Origin: Mastigamoeba balamuthi
Taxonomy: Eukaryota > Evosea > Mastigamoebida > Mastigamoebidae
Direction: 5' to 3'
NCBI GenBank assembly: GCA_902651635.1
Contig: CACRSC010000062.1
Location: 1 to 64,000 of the forward strand
Length of the DNA stretch: 64,000 bases
The notes under the pieces were generated by a model. The model worked only from the letters and a program-made list of their open reading frames with translations, was not told where the DNA came from and did no database searches. Below are positions 11,601 to 22,967 of the stretch, one piece after another. The position numbers were made by a program, and so were the translations under genes. Position 1 is the first letter of the stretch, and every line of letters begins with the position of its first letter.

Positions 11601-13567
11601 CAGCGTGGTGCGCGAGGTCTACACGCGGGGCACGTTCTTCCTGGGCGACCTCAAGGTCGGGCCCTTTGTCGACGGGTGCCGAGTCCCGCGCGACTGCTGC
11701 AACCAGGGCCTCGACGCCGTCTACGTCCTGCAGGGCCCCGCCGGCCGCCAGACGCTCGTCGACTTTGACACGTCGTTCCTCAGCAGGTGACCACCCCCCT
11801 TTCGCTCCACTCGGTGGCGGTCAATTGATCTGCGCCGGATCCATACAGATGCGGCTCCGAGTTCAAGCCCGACCTGGAGAAGCAGGCCGAGTCATCCACG
11901 CAGCTGGGGGTGGGCCTCGGAGTCGGCCTCGGAGGTGGGCTGGTGGTCTGCACACTAGTGCTGGCGGCTGTCTTCTGGAGATCTGTACGCGGATACTTGG
12001 CCGGAATCTGAGATTGAGTCGGTGGAAATCTGACGTGGCCGGTTGCCGCAGAGGGGGGAAGACGAGTTCTTCAACATCCAGAAGAGCGAGATCGAGCTGG
12101 GCCTCTGCCTGGGCAAGGGCAGGTTCGGGTCTCTGTTCCAGGCCGACTGGCATGGCACCACGGTCGCTGTGCGAGTCATCGACAGGAAGGCCACTCCCAG
12201 GTCCGATTTGTGTATCTAGTTAGATTATTCTGGAATCGGAATCAACGCGATCTCACGGGTTAATCTCCTGCAGGGAGGACCAGCGGCTGATCAAGGAGGA
12301 GGTGATGCTGCTGCACAAGCACCACCACCCGAACCTGCTGATGCTGCTGGGCTACTGCGAGACGCACGCCGAGCTCATGGTCATCACCGAGTTCCTCGAG
12401 GGCGGCACGCTCGACGAGTACCTCAAGCGCGAGAAGCGCTTCACGACCGTCTACAACCTCGTGGCCATCGCATTCGTGCGTGGACCTTCTTGGAAGATCC
12501 CCGATCGGCCCTCCTCCGATATCTCTGGGGAGAATTGCTGAATTGTCGCGCAACCAGGATGTGCTCAAGGGCATCTCGTACCTTCACTCGTGCAAGCCGC
12601 CCATAGTCCATGGGAGCATCAACACGCACAACCTGCTCGTACGCACCCTCTCCTGACAACAGAATCTGATTTGAATTTCCTCGCCCAAATCAATTGAAAA
12701 TATCCCTCTTTTCTGGGCAGATGGATGGCAAGGGGCAGGTCAAGGTGTCGGACTTCTGGTACAGCTCCAAGCGCGGGGCGCTGTCAGGGTCTGCGTCCGG
12801 GTCCGGCAGGGGAGGCAAGCACGGGGCTGCGTTCCTGCCGCCCGAGGTCGCCAGCGGCGCGCCGCTGACGCCCGCCACCGACGTCTTCGCCTTCGCCGTG
12901 GTCCTCTGGGAGCTGGTCTCGCCCGTGGACGTGACCCAGAACCTCAACACCGCGTCCTGCCCTGTGTCCGAGAGCCAGTCCTCCTCGGCGCTGCAGCAGT
13001 TCAAGGCGCGCAGTTGTTGGATTCCTCCTATTCGAGATATTCTGGAACTGGATACTAACGGATATTCATGCGGATTCCTGGATATGTTCACAGGCGGTAC
13101 AGATGGGGGACCACCCAGAGCTGCCAGCCACTGTGCCCGAGGAGGTGTCTGACCTGCTGGAGCGGTGCTGGAATCCGCAGCCACAGCGACGCCCGTCCAT
13201 CTTCCAGGTCCTGCGCAACTGGCCGACAACCTTCGCAGTAAATCCGGATTCCCAGAAATTTCTCGGAATTCACAATGGCCCACCGCAGTCGTTGGGGGCG
13301 TTTGAGCTGCCGGCGGACCTGAACATGCCGAGCGACGGCAGCAACCCGCTGTCGCACGTGTCGGGGTGCAGGGGCAAGGAGGACAAGGCCGGGGCAGCGG
13401 CGGACTTCACCGACGAGCAGATGACGGCGTCGATGATGTCGATCATGCCCGTCAAGGCCGACTCGCTGGCGCTGCAGGTGCCCGGGGAGCACGCCGTCGA
13501 GCTCGCCGTCGTCAACCAGCTCGCGGCCGTGCAGCAGCAGGCCAGGGAGGTGGGGCAGGAGTCGTGA
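8648..13567 (+). CDS. Receptor pseudokinase with two periplasmic-binding-protein-like ectodomains
   Basis: ATG 8648 begins a signal peptide (LVPLLALLALLVVGAAAQG). Then come two type-I periplasmic-binding-protein-like lobes: GVPMVGAYAASEWM and LEAYLTGWFVYEAAQEAL in the first; LFPSAYQEMRVAQRFL in the second. Overall they resemble the ectodomains of trypanosomatid receptor adenylate cyclases. A single TM follows (VVCTLVLAAVFW, about 11945-11980), then a TKL-like kinase fold. The glycine loop is intact (GKGRFG), but the VAIK lysine is Arg (TVAVRVI), HRD is HGS (IVHGSINTHN) and DFG is DFW. This should be a receptor pseudokinase. Introns: 8915-9318, 9524-~9648, ~9910-9953, 11107-11155, 11428-11483, 11788-11848, ~11982-12050, 12203-12273 and five more, the last 13239-13286. 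Stop at 13565. The tail is Gln/Ala-rich. Confidence 0.8.
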
Positions 13568-14694
13568 TGTGGCAGCACGGTGTGGAGACAACTGAATTGG
13601 GCTCGGGGACTGCTGTGTAGTAAAAATAACATGGGGGTACGGCTTCTGCGCAGGGGTTCTCTGTGGGCCTGTGAGGAGGCGCACGGAGCCAAGGGGGGCG
13701 ATGGGGTGCAGCCGTGGGCTGTTGCTGGATCGGGGGCCTCTCGGAGGGGCCGCATCTCTTGCGACGGAGATCGTGCATTGTTCTGTGAGAGAATCCCGCC
13801 ATTTCGAAAGATCGAAATGGAACCTCAGCGCCCGATGTAAGGCTCTGCAGGGCGCCCAAGAAATTAGTGCCCCACCGTAGTCGCAGCAGAGAATATACTG
13901 CGTCGCCCTGGGGGACGAGATGTGCAGGGTCGCCCAGGCCGGGGGGCGCAATATTTCTTGGGCTGCGGTGGAAAAGAAAAGAGTTGCAGATTTTGACCGG
14001 AGGTGGCGGCAGACGCACCAGAGAAATCAATCCCGCACGCAGAACTATAAACAGCGCGGTGCGAGTTTGAGCTCCGCACGGCGGTCTGTTCGGCCACTCC
14101 CTGCACGGCCCTTGTAGCGCCCACCCCCGGAGTAGCCCGCCATCCCCCCCCCGCACCCGCGCGCCGTCCACCCCCCTGCGCAGCGCGTGCGTCCCTCCTG
14201 CCCCCGCCTCAGATCTTCCTCAGCCCCTCACGCCACATCTCCCCCTCATTTAAATTTTCTGATTGTAACGGGGCATGGGGGGTAATCCTGCCGTCTTTTT
14301 CCACCAACGTCGCGTATCTGACGCAGGGGCTATCCCAGGAAGAGAGAGCGATCACCGCGAGGCCTCCTGCTGCCCCCCCCCTTCCTCCAAGAGGGCGACC
14401 ACAGGAAGAGCAGACCCTAGAGCCGGGCCAACAACACCCACCCAGCCCGCCCTTCAGTCGCTGAAGGCCGCCCGCACACTGTCCGCCCGGTCCACACACG
14501 CCAACGTCTGACCGGCCGCACGCAGGCGACTCGACGCGTGCGCCCCCGCCCTCCAAACGTCGCATCACTTGCCCTCCCCTCCTTCCCCCCCTCCCCCCCG
14601 TGTCAGCAGCAGCGCAGCGTACACGGCACTGCTCCCCACTCCTCACCCCCTCGCTGGGTGACTAACGGTGGAAATCACGTGCACAGTCGGCGCC
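13568..14694. other. Noncoding spacer with an inverted-repeat structure
   Basis: No convincing coding frame. At 13854-13866 and 13951-13964 there is an inverted repeat (GCCCAAGAAATTA / AATATTTCTTGGGC) around about 85 nt. Read on the minus strand, AATTTCTTGG is followed by a GCGCCC...GGGCGC stem, like an Sm site plus terminal hairpin. The rest is C-rich promoter-like sequence upstream of the HAT-repeat gene. Confidence 0.35.
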
Positions 14695-17600
14695 ATGGAA
14701 AACCCCGTGGAGCACAGGTGGGGTACGCTCACGCTCCCCAGGCACCAGCACCACCAGCAGCGGCACACACCCTCGCGCCACATCTGTCGCCTTGCATTGT
14801 CGCATCGCCCCCTCCCCCTCCCCCTTACCACTTTGTCTCTGCCTTCTGCTTTTTATTTTTAGCCCCCGGGCCCCCCAGACGCCCCGCCACACTCGCAACC
14901 CCCGCCCATTTCTCCGGTGTCCCCCGGGTCCCCCCCACTAGCGCCCACTGGGGGCAGGCGATTCCGGGTGGCTTCCCGGGTGCTTTTCTCTGTGGGTGTG
15001 GGGATTCTGGGGGTGGAGGGGGAGATACGTCTATCTTCGCCCTCCCCTCCCTCTCAGCGCCCGGGGCTGACGTGGGTGCGCGTGTCGCGTCACGTCGCGC
15101 CACGTCGCGTCAGGCACGGGAGCGGGAGCAGTGGCAGCGGCGCCGGCGCCTGCGGGCACGCCCCCGCGGCGCGCGCCGGTGGTGGAGATCGGGAACAGCC
15201 GCAGGCACCCGTCGGGCGCACAGACGCCCGAGCGCGCGTCGCCCGAGCTCGTCGTCGCCGGCCTCAGCGTCTTCTCGCCCGTCGCCCTGAGCCCCTCGCA
15301 GCAGCGCAGGCGCGGCACCCCGCTCGCCGCCGCCGCCGAGCAGCTGCAGCAGCCCGCGGCAGCGGCAGCGTGGGCAGGCGCGGAGCAGATTCTCGGGATA
15401 TCTGCCACGTCAGCAGCGGTGTCGCATCAGGGCGGCGAGGTCGCGGTCGGGTCGCCCAAGCGCAGCCCGAAGGCGGTGGCCGCGGGCGTGTTCCAGGCGC
15501 ACCCGCTCTCGGCGTCGGCGGGGTCGCCGCAGCTGGCGCCCCTGCAGCAGCTCGGCAGCCCCACGGTCGAGCGGCGCTCGGCGCTCACCTACGACGGCAC
15601 CCCCTCGTTGTGCGCCCGCCACATCCCCGCCTCCTCACTTCCCGGATATTCCCGCTGCTTTGCATGCCCAAACAGAGCAGCTGGCGGCCCGGGCCCCTGG
15701 GGGGTGGGTGTGGGAATTTATCCGTGCACCTCGAGTCACATCAACTCCCGGCGCGGATCCAGGAATCGTCTAAATCCCGGAAATATCTTCCCTCGCTCCC
15801 CGCTGCAGTATACCGAAGGGGTTCAGGGCCGGTGGGCTGGAGCAGCAGCAGCAGCAGCAGCAGCAGAGCCAGCAGAGCGCGCAGATGCAGCTGCTGGCCA
15901 GCAGCTTTGGCGGCGGGGGCGGGGCGGGCAACGGGGCGCGCTTCATGCCGTCGAGCGCGCCGTCGGCGGTCGTCGCGGACCCCGAGGCCTCGCCGGCGCT
16001 GGCCTTTGACCCGATGCACTACCGCTACCCCTCGCCCGTCGTGGGCGGCGCCCTGGGCTCGCCGGCGCTGGGCCAGTCGCCGCCGGTCTTCAGCCCCGCG
16101 CAGTTCAGCCCGCCGTCGCCGGCGGCCGCGTCGCTGCTGAGCGCCGCGTGGAGCGAGCAGCAGCTGCTGCGCGAGAAGCAGCAGGCGCTGGCCCAGCAGC
16201 AGCAGGCGCTGCACGCGCAGGCCGCCCAGCTCGCCCAGCAGCAGCAGGTCCTCCACGTGCAGCTCATGCAGAGCGAGCGCAAGAGCAAGAGCGCCGCCAT
16301 GCTGCTCAGCTCGCCGCCCGCCGCCGCCCCGCAGCCCTCGGCGGCGCTGCTCCAGAAGCAGCTGCTCGAGCAGGAGCCGCACTACTCGCAGTGGGCCGCC
16401 TCCCGCGGGCCCGGCTGGACCTCTGCGCAGCCGCAGGCCCCCGCCCGCGCGCCCACGGCCCCCGCGCAGGCCGCCGGCGGCAGCCCGCTGCGCTCGGGGC
16501 CCATCCAGGTGCAGGCCCAGCGCGTCCAGCAGCTGCTCGGCGCGGAGGCCGCCTGGCACGAGGCCCTGGGCTCCCCCGCCGCGGGCCCTGCGGGGTCGGC
16601 AGCGGCGCACGTGGACTACTTCTCGCTGTTCGCGCGCAGCCCCATCGAGGGCTTCTCGCCGCCGCCCGCAGAGGCCGCGCGGTCGCCGGGGCCCGCGCAG
16701 GGGCCGCAGGGGCCGCAGCTGCTGCAGCTGGGGGCCGCGCGGTCGCCGCGCGAGGGGCTGCAGCAGGCGCGGAGCCCGCGGGCGCTGCAGCTGGGCGTCT
16801 CGCCGTCGTCGCCCGCGCCCGCGCTGCTCTCGTCGTCGGCGCCGGGGCCCCCGCGCGGCTGCGTGGCGTACGAGCAGCAGCAGCAGCAGGACGAGGGCGC
16901 GGGGACGCCCGACTACGGCGAGGCCGGGGGCGAGTACGGGGAGTACTCGGACGCGGAGCCCCGGCGGCGGCGCGGGCTGAGCGACGCGCCCGAGTCGGTG
17001 CTGCCCAAGCAGACGTACCGGCGGCTGTACCGCGACGTCAAGCAGCGCGAGGAGGAGGCGGGCGTGCAGGCGGCGCTGGCGCTGGCCGAGGCCGAGCTCG
17101 CGGCGGCCGGCGTGCACCCGCGGGCGTACTGGCGCGCGTACCTCGAGGTGGCGGACATGGCCAAGCGCGACAACGACGTGCGGGTGGCGCGGGCGCTGTA
17201 CCGCGTGGTGACGGCGGTGCACGCGCAGGCGGCCCAGGCGTGGCTCGAGTACGCCAAGATGGAGGAGGAGTGCGGCAGGCTCGCCCGCTGCAGGGCCATC
17301 CTCGCCGCCGGCATGCGCCACTGCTGGTTCAACGAGACGCTCGTCTCCAAGGCCATCAAGCTCGAGGAGAAGATCGGCAACCTCCACGCCGCCCGCGCCC
17401 TCCTCGGCCTCGTCAGGTGCGCGCAGAGAGATATGAGATATTTGCGCTGCTGGATTCTGGGTTCTTTGATTCCCGATTCCCGAATCTTCTGGGGGAAGTA
17501 TCTCTCGTCTCACCGTCCCATCTCCCCTCCTCCCACAGGGACATGCCGATCGAGAAGGCCTGGAGGACGGTGCTCGAGGGGGCGCTGCTCGAGGCCAGGG

Positions 17601-18914
17601 CTGGCCGGACGGACGTGGCCCGCACGATCTTCCAGGTCCGGGCCCCAGTTCCGGGATCTGGTCCCGCAATATCTGGCGGATATCTCACGCGAATCTGTGT
17701 CCCACCCTCTGCTGCAGTACCTGATGAGGAACGTGCCGTGGTACGGGCCCATCTTCCAGGAGGCGTTCCGGTTCGAGGAGCGGTGCGAGGAGAACGGGCG
17801 GGCGATGGAGATCATCCGGCGCGGGCTGGAGCAGAACCCCAAGTACGGGCCGCTGTGGTTCTCTGCGCTGCGGCACCTCGAGCGCACGAGCCCCGGGGAC
17901 CTGGGCGGCGCGCGGGCGACGGCGGAGCGGGCGGCGCAGTCGGTGTCGAAGGAGCTCACGTGGAAGGTCTACCTCGAGCTGGCGCAGACGGAGGAGCGCG
18001 CGGGCGACTACGAGCGCTCGCGGGCGGCGTTTGTGCGGTCGGCGCTGCGCTGCCCCGCGAACCTCGTCTGGAAGGTCTGGCTGGCCGGCGCGCGCATGGA
18101 GCTGGTGGCCGAGCGCCCCGAGACGAGCCGCGCGCTGCTGAAGCGGGCGCTGCGCGAGGTGCCCGCCAAGATGCGCCCCGTCGTGCTGCTGGAGCTCTCG
18201 CGGCTCGACGAGTACCTGGGCAACGTCGACGCGGCCCGCCGCGTGCTCGACGAGGCCAAGCGGACGTCGGCGCACGAGTGGAAGGTCTTCCTCGAGTGCG
18301 TGCTGCTCGAGATCCGCGCCGACAACCGCGCGGGGGCGCTGCGCGAGGTCGAGCAGGCGCTCGAGGCCCACCCGGGCACGGGGCGCCTCTGGGCGATGCA
18401 CATACAGCTGCGCAGGCCCGAGGGCACCGAGACGCAGCGGCAGGTCTTCCTGCGCGCGCTCAAGGAGGTGCCCAAGTCGGGCGAGGTCTGGTGCGAGGGC
18501 GCCCGCATCGCGCTCGACGGCGGCGACTTTGCGGCGGCGCGGCGCTACCTCGAGTTTGCGGCGCAGTTCACGCCGCAGTACGGCGACTCGTTTGTCGAGG
18601 CGCTGCGCGGCGACGTCATGGGCAGCGCGTCGTTCAGCAACAGCGCGGCGCTGGAGCAGCAGTGCGTCAACGCCGAGCCCAACTACGGGCCGCTGTGGCT
18701 CTACTGCAAGCGCGGGGCGCTGGACACGCCCGCGCAGGTGCTGCGCAACGCCAAGCGCATGCTGGCGCGCGCCGTGAGGGCCGCGCACGCGGGCGCCGTG
18801 ACGGAGGAGGCCGCGCGGCTCTTTGACGTGAACCACCTCTACCAGCACATGGGCGAGCTCGACGCCCGCCAGCGCCGCAAGCTCATCTTCGGGTCGGACC
18901 AGGTCAAGCTCTGA
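14695..18914 (+). CDS. HAT/TPR-repeat protein with low-complexity Q/A/S-rich N-terminus (Prp6-like repeats)
   Basis: The C-terminal ~630 residues are a long array of half-a-TPR (HAT) helices. Typical stretches are AWLEYAKMEEECGRLARCR, NPKYGPLWFSALRHLER, ELTWKVYLELAQTEERAGDY and YGPLWLYCKRGAL. Such arrays scaffold RNA-processing complexes (Prp6, Clf1, CstF77). This one resembles Prp6-type repeats but lacks the Prp6 N-terminal domain, so the exact function is open. The N-terminal ~550 residues are Gln/Ala/Pro/Ser-rich with a polyQ run near 15845. Clear introns: 15610-15808, 17417-17538 and 17636-17717. The start is uncertain: the frame at 15132 has no ATG. I propose a first exon at 14695-14722 (Kozak-like GCGCCATGG) spliced to 15132; this is inferred from phase only. 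Confidence 0.75.
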
Positions 18915-19580
18915 CCCTCTGAACTACACTAGCACCCCACGGGCCACACAGGCCACTCTGGCCAACAACGCCAGCCAGTCCCACCCGCACCCTGTAGCCG
19001 GCCTACGGCACATGTCTCTGGCGTTGGCCCTCTCTCGGCAGAGCCAACTCACGCCAGCGCGTCAACGCAGCTACCGGTGCGACGAGAGAGCCGCTGCCCG
19101 CCCTCATAGCAGGCTTTTCTGGGCAACGAGTGAGCTGCGTTGCTTTTCCCAGCGTTCGCAGTTGAGGCGTGGAACAGCTCAGCCTCGTCGCGCCGCCGCA
19201 CAAACGCAGGGCGGGTGACAGCACTGCCCCCGCGGTTGTCCCGGCGGGCGCAGTCGTCGGCACGGAAGCGTCTCCGGAGAGTGCGCTTGCAGGGGCTTCC
19301 GCGGGGGCCTTACCAGGAATGCGGAACTGTGGCCACACACCGATTCACATTCGGTTTTCCAGGATTCCTGAGATATCTTCTCGCCAGAAGCCTCCCAACG
19401 AGGGCCGTGCACGCAGGGCGGAGTAGCAGGCAGCACATCCCGCCGGTCATATTGGGCGGGGGGAGAGTGTCTGCGGCCGGGAAGCGGGAGATACCGGCGG
19501 TCGGGATCACGGAGATATTAGTTGAGCCGCTGCTCTATTTTGGCGCGCACGCAGAGCCCCAGAGAGGAGCCCAAACGGGA
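18915..19580. other. Intergenic region upstream of the DNA polymerase gene
   Basis: No gene seen. An E2F-like TTTTGGCGCGC lies at about 19538, some 40 bp before the polymerase ATG. GATATC-type motifs occur at 19371 and 19512. Confidence 0.4.
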
Positions 19581-22193
19581 ATGCAGCGGCGCCGGCGCAG
19601 CGACGTCGCCCGGGGGCAGCGGCAGCCCGCCGCGGGCATCTTCGCGGGGGCCGCCTTCGTGGTCGTCGGCAGGGGCGTGGCGGCCGTCCAGCTGCGGATC
19701 CTGCGCAGCCGCATCGAGGAGCAGGGCACGCCCCACTCAACTGACTCGCGCCCCGCCGATTTCCGCCGTCTCCCGCCGTTTCCGACGCTTCTCCCCGCTG
19801 CCAGGGGGCGTGCTCGTGTCCGAGGCGGTGCCGGGGGCCATCGTGGTCTCCAAGCTCGACGTGGAGCGCGCAGCCGCGGAGCTGCACACGTCAGTCGCGC
19901 TGGTGCGCACCACCCGGACCGGCTTCGGTTCTCTGGGGGGGGGGGGACGCTCAGCGGGAACCGACTGGGCAGGAGAGCCTCGAGTTCCACACGGTCGAGT
20001 GGGTCACCGAGTCGCTGCGGGAGCGGAGGCGCATGGCCAGCACTGAGTTCCTCTCCCCCTCGTCGTCGTCGTCGTCGTCGTCGTCGCTGCAGTCGCAGTC
20101 GCTGTCTGCGCTGCCCGGCGGGTCCCCAGCAGAGCCCACGCTGCAGCTGCACAGCAACCTGTCGTTCGACTGGGCCCCGGACGGCTCGAGCGACGACGAG
20201 GCCGAGGCCGAGGCGCCACGCACGGGCTCCGCTGCCTTCGCTGTCCCCGCTGTCGCTGCTGCCGCTGCCCCGCCGACGCCCCTCGCCACGCCCCCGCGCC
20301 CCAAGCGGCCGCGCGAAGACGCAGAGGGCAGCGGCAGCGGCAGCGCGGGGTGGCTGTCGTACGACGGGGCGGCAGGCACGCCCGTCAAGAGGGCGCGCGA
20401 GGGGCAGCAGCAGCAGCAGCAGCAGCAGCAGCGGGCGACCATCACGCCCGTCAAGAGCACGCTCAAGCGCATCGCCTCGGCCGCCCGCGTCGACACGTCG
20501 CCCTTCGCGGCGCCCCCCTCGCCCTCGCTCTCGCCCGACGAGGACGGCGCCGGCGACGCGGGCGACCGCGGGGGCAGCGGCACGCAGGGCCCCCGCAAGT
20601 GCTCGCCCCCCGAGCCCTCGGGCGCTGCCCCCGCGGCGCCTGTGCCTCTGCCGCTGCTGCCCCGGTCGCCCGCGAGCTCCGACGACGACGGCGACGGCGA
20701 GGGCGACGGGGACGAGGCGGACGAGGAGCTGGGGGGCCGCGAGGGGCGCGAGGGGCCGAGGGGAGGGCGGGAGATGGACCCGGCCAAGTGGGCGTGCCAG
20801 CGGGTGTCCGAGGCCCGCAGGGCCGACAGGAACGCGGCCATCACGGGGGCGCTGGCGAGGCTCGCCGAGGCGGCCAAGTGCACGGGCGACAGGTGGCGGA
20901 CGATGGCCTACGAGAAGGCCGCCAACCTCGTGCGCTCGCTCGACTACGAGGTCACCAGCGTCTCGCAGGTCCGCCACCTGCGGGGCCTCGGCGCCAAGAT
21001 GCAGCAGAAGGCACGCAGCCAGCCAAGCCAGAGGGCCAGGGGAGGCTCTGGGGGGTGCGGTGCTGACGCCTGCGCGCTGCCCGGCAGATCGGGGAGATCC
21101 TCGAGACGGGGCACCTCAGGCGCGTGGACGCCCTCGACGCGGACGAGCGCACCAAGACGCTGGCCCTCTTCTCCAAGATCCACGGTGCGTCGTGGGCCTG
21201 CGTGGGCCTGGCCGCTGGGGGGGCTGGCGCTGACGAGGGAGCTCTGCGGCCAAGGGGCCGGGCCCGAGACGGTGCAGAAGTGGTACGCGCAGGGGCTGCG
21301 GACGATCGAGGACGTCAGGGCCAGGGCGGTGCTGAACCACGCGCAGAGCGTGGGCATCAAGTACATCGAGGTACGCGGGCGCACAGCAGCCGGCAGTGGC
21401 CCGCACGCGCTGACAGCCCGCGCGGCAGGAGTTTGAGGCGCGGATACCACGGGAGGAGGTGGGCAGGATCGAGGCCGTCGTGCAGCAGCAGCTCGAGGCC
21501 ATCTCGCCGGACCTCAAGATGGTCACGTGCGGCTCGTACAGGTGGGGCGACACTGCAGCCCTGCACGGGCACAGAGGAGCCAACGCACGAACGCACGCGC
21601 GCGCAGGAGAGGACGCGAGACGTGCGGGGACGTGGACATACTGATCACCGACACCAAGGGCGGGCCGGTGGACCACGTGGTGCCCCGCCTGGCTGCCGCG
21701 CTGCACGCGATCGGGTTCCTCACGGACGACCTCACAAAGACCTTCTCAGACAAGTGCGCCCACCGCAGCCACAGCTACGACAACAGCAAAGCTCCAAACG
21801 CCTCTGAACACACACACGCCTCACGCTCAGCACACGAGATCAACAGCACACACAGCACAGGCTCACATGGAACTCCCTCCGCTGTGGCACAGGTACATGG
21901 GGGTGTGCGTGGTGCAGCCGCCGGGGGTGCACAGGAGGATCGACCTACAGGCCAAGTCGCTGGAGGAGTGGCCGTTTGCGCTGCTGTACTTCACGGGGTC
22001 GGGGCACTTCAACCGGAGCATGCGGCTGTGGGCGCGCAAGCACGGGTACTCGCTGAGCGAGCACGGCATCGTGCCCAGGTGGGGCGACCCCAAGAAGGAC
22101 ATCTGCGGCGACCCCATCCCCGTCTCCACAGAGTACGAGATCTTCCAGCTCCTCGGCCTCGAGTACAGGCCCCCCGAGCAGCGCGACGTCTGA
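19581..22193 (+). CDS. POLL: Family X DNA polymerase, lambda-like, with BRCT domain
   Basis: DNA repair polymerase (gap filling in base excision repair and end joining). An N-terminal BRCT-like domain (GVLVSEAVPGAIVVSKLDVE; FHTVEWVTESL) is followed by a ~250-residue disordered linker with polyS and polyQ tracts and TPVK repeats. The catalytic core follows: 8-kDa lyase domain (MAYEKAANLVRSLDYEV), helix-hairpin-helix region, and palm motifs. Catalytic aspartates are present in GDVDILI and RRIDLQ; YFTGSGHFNRSMR is the signature motif. Exons: 19581-19725, 19805-19902, 19973-21010, 21088-21184, 21255-21370, 21429-21541, 21607-21753 and 21893-22193. Introns 1 and 3 start with GCACGC, i.e. GC-AG. 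Intron 1 holds the branch-like TCAACTGAC. All junctions preserve frame. Confidence 0.9.
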
Positions 22194-22967
22194 GGCCCTC
22201 CGGGCACCCCCACCGAATACAGCAGAGCAGGAGAGCATTGCACCTGACAGAGCACTGCCCAGCGCACGGCGCCGCTGGGAAGAGGGCCTCCTGAGCCTCC
22301 GGCACTGAGGAGGAGGTGTCAAGTATCCGCGGGGCTCCCAGGCGAGAAGACCGCAGCGGACGTGGACGGACCGCAACACCGCGGCTCCGCACTTGCGCCT
22401 CGACCGCCAGCGGCTCCCCGCACCGTCGACGAGGCCATTGAGCATGCCAGCCCGCTCGTCCCACAGCGGTGGGCGACAGGGGCCCGTAGGCGCCGTACAG
22501 CGAGCAGAGTCACCAAACCACTGTGGTGGGCGAGCACGTGCTGCACGCTCCGGTGAGCACTCTCGCGACGCTTTGGGTGCCGATAGCGGCGCGCAAAGAC
22601 GGCGACCCGCTACGGGCGGCGTGCAGCGCCTGGCCACCTGAAAGGACCGGCGCTCGCCACTCTCAGCGTCCTCTGGCATTCGGGGCGGCCGTTGCTCGAG
22701 GCAATCGCCAATGTGGGCAGCAGAGGCCTCGCAAATGAGAGCGAGTGACCGCTCCCTATCTCCACCTGAGCAACGCCTCTCGCTTGCATGGGCGCGAACC
22801 TCGCCTGATTGTCGGCAGTGTCTCGGACCTGTGTGCTCAAAGTTGCATCACATTCATCTGGGGCCAAACACTTGAGACGTCACAATGTACTACACGGACA
22901 GGAAACCACACTGACACTCACAATCCGTATCTCCTGCAGGTGACACACACCCTGTGCCGTTGCCGCT
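22194..22967. other. Intergenic region
   Basis: No supported gene. Base composition starts to fall toward the AT-rich fucosyltransferase gene. Confidence 0.45.

Noticed and set aside
13088-13951. Long minus-strand open frame over the receptor 3' end
   Set aside because: It is an antisense shadow of the GC-rich receptor exons and intergenic DNA, with no splice or homology support.
16148-18826. 892-codon plus-strand frame overlapping the HAT-repeat gene
   Set aside because: Gly/Arg/Ala-rich shadow frame; the HAT repeats are in the adjacent frame.
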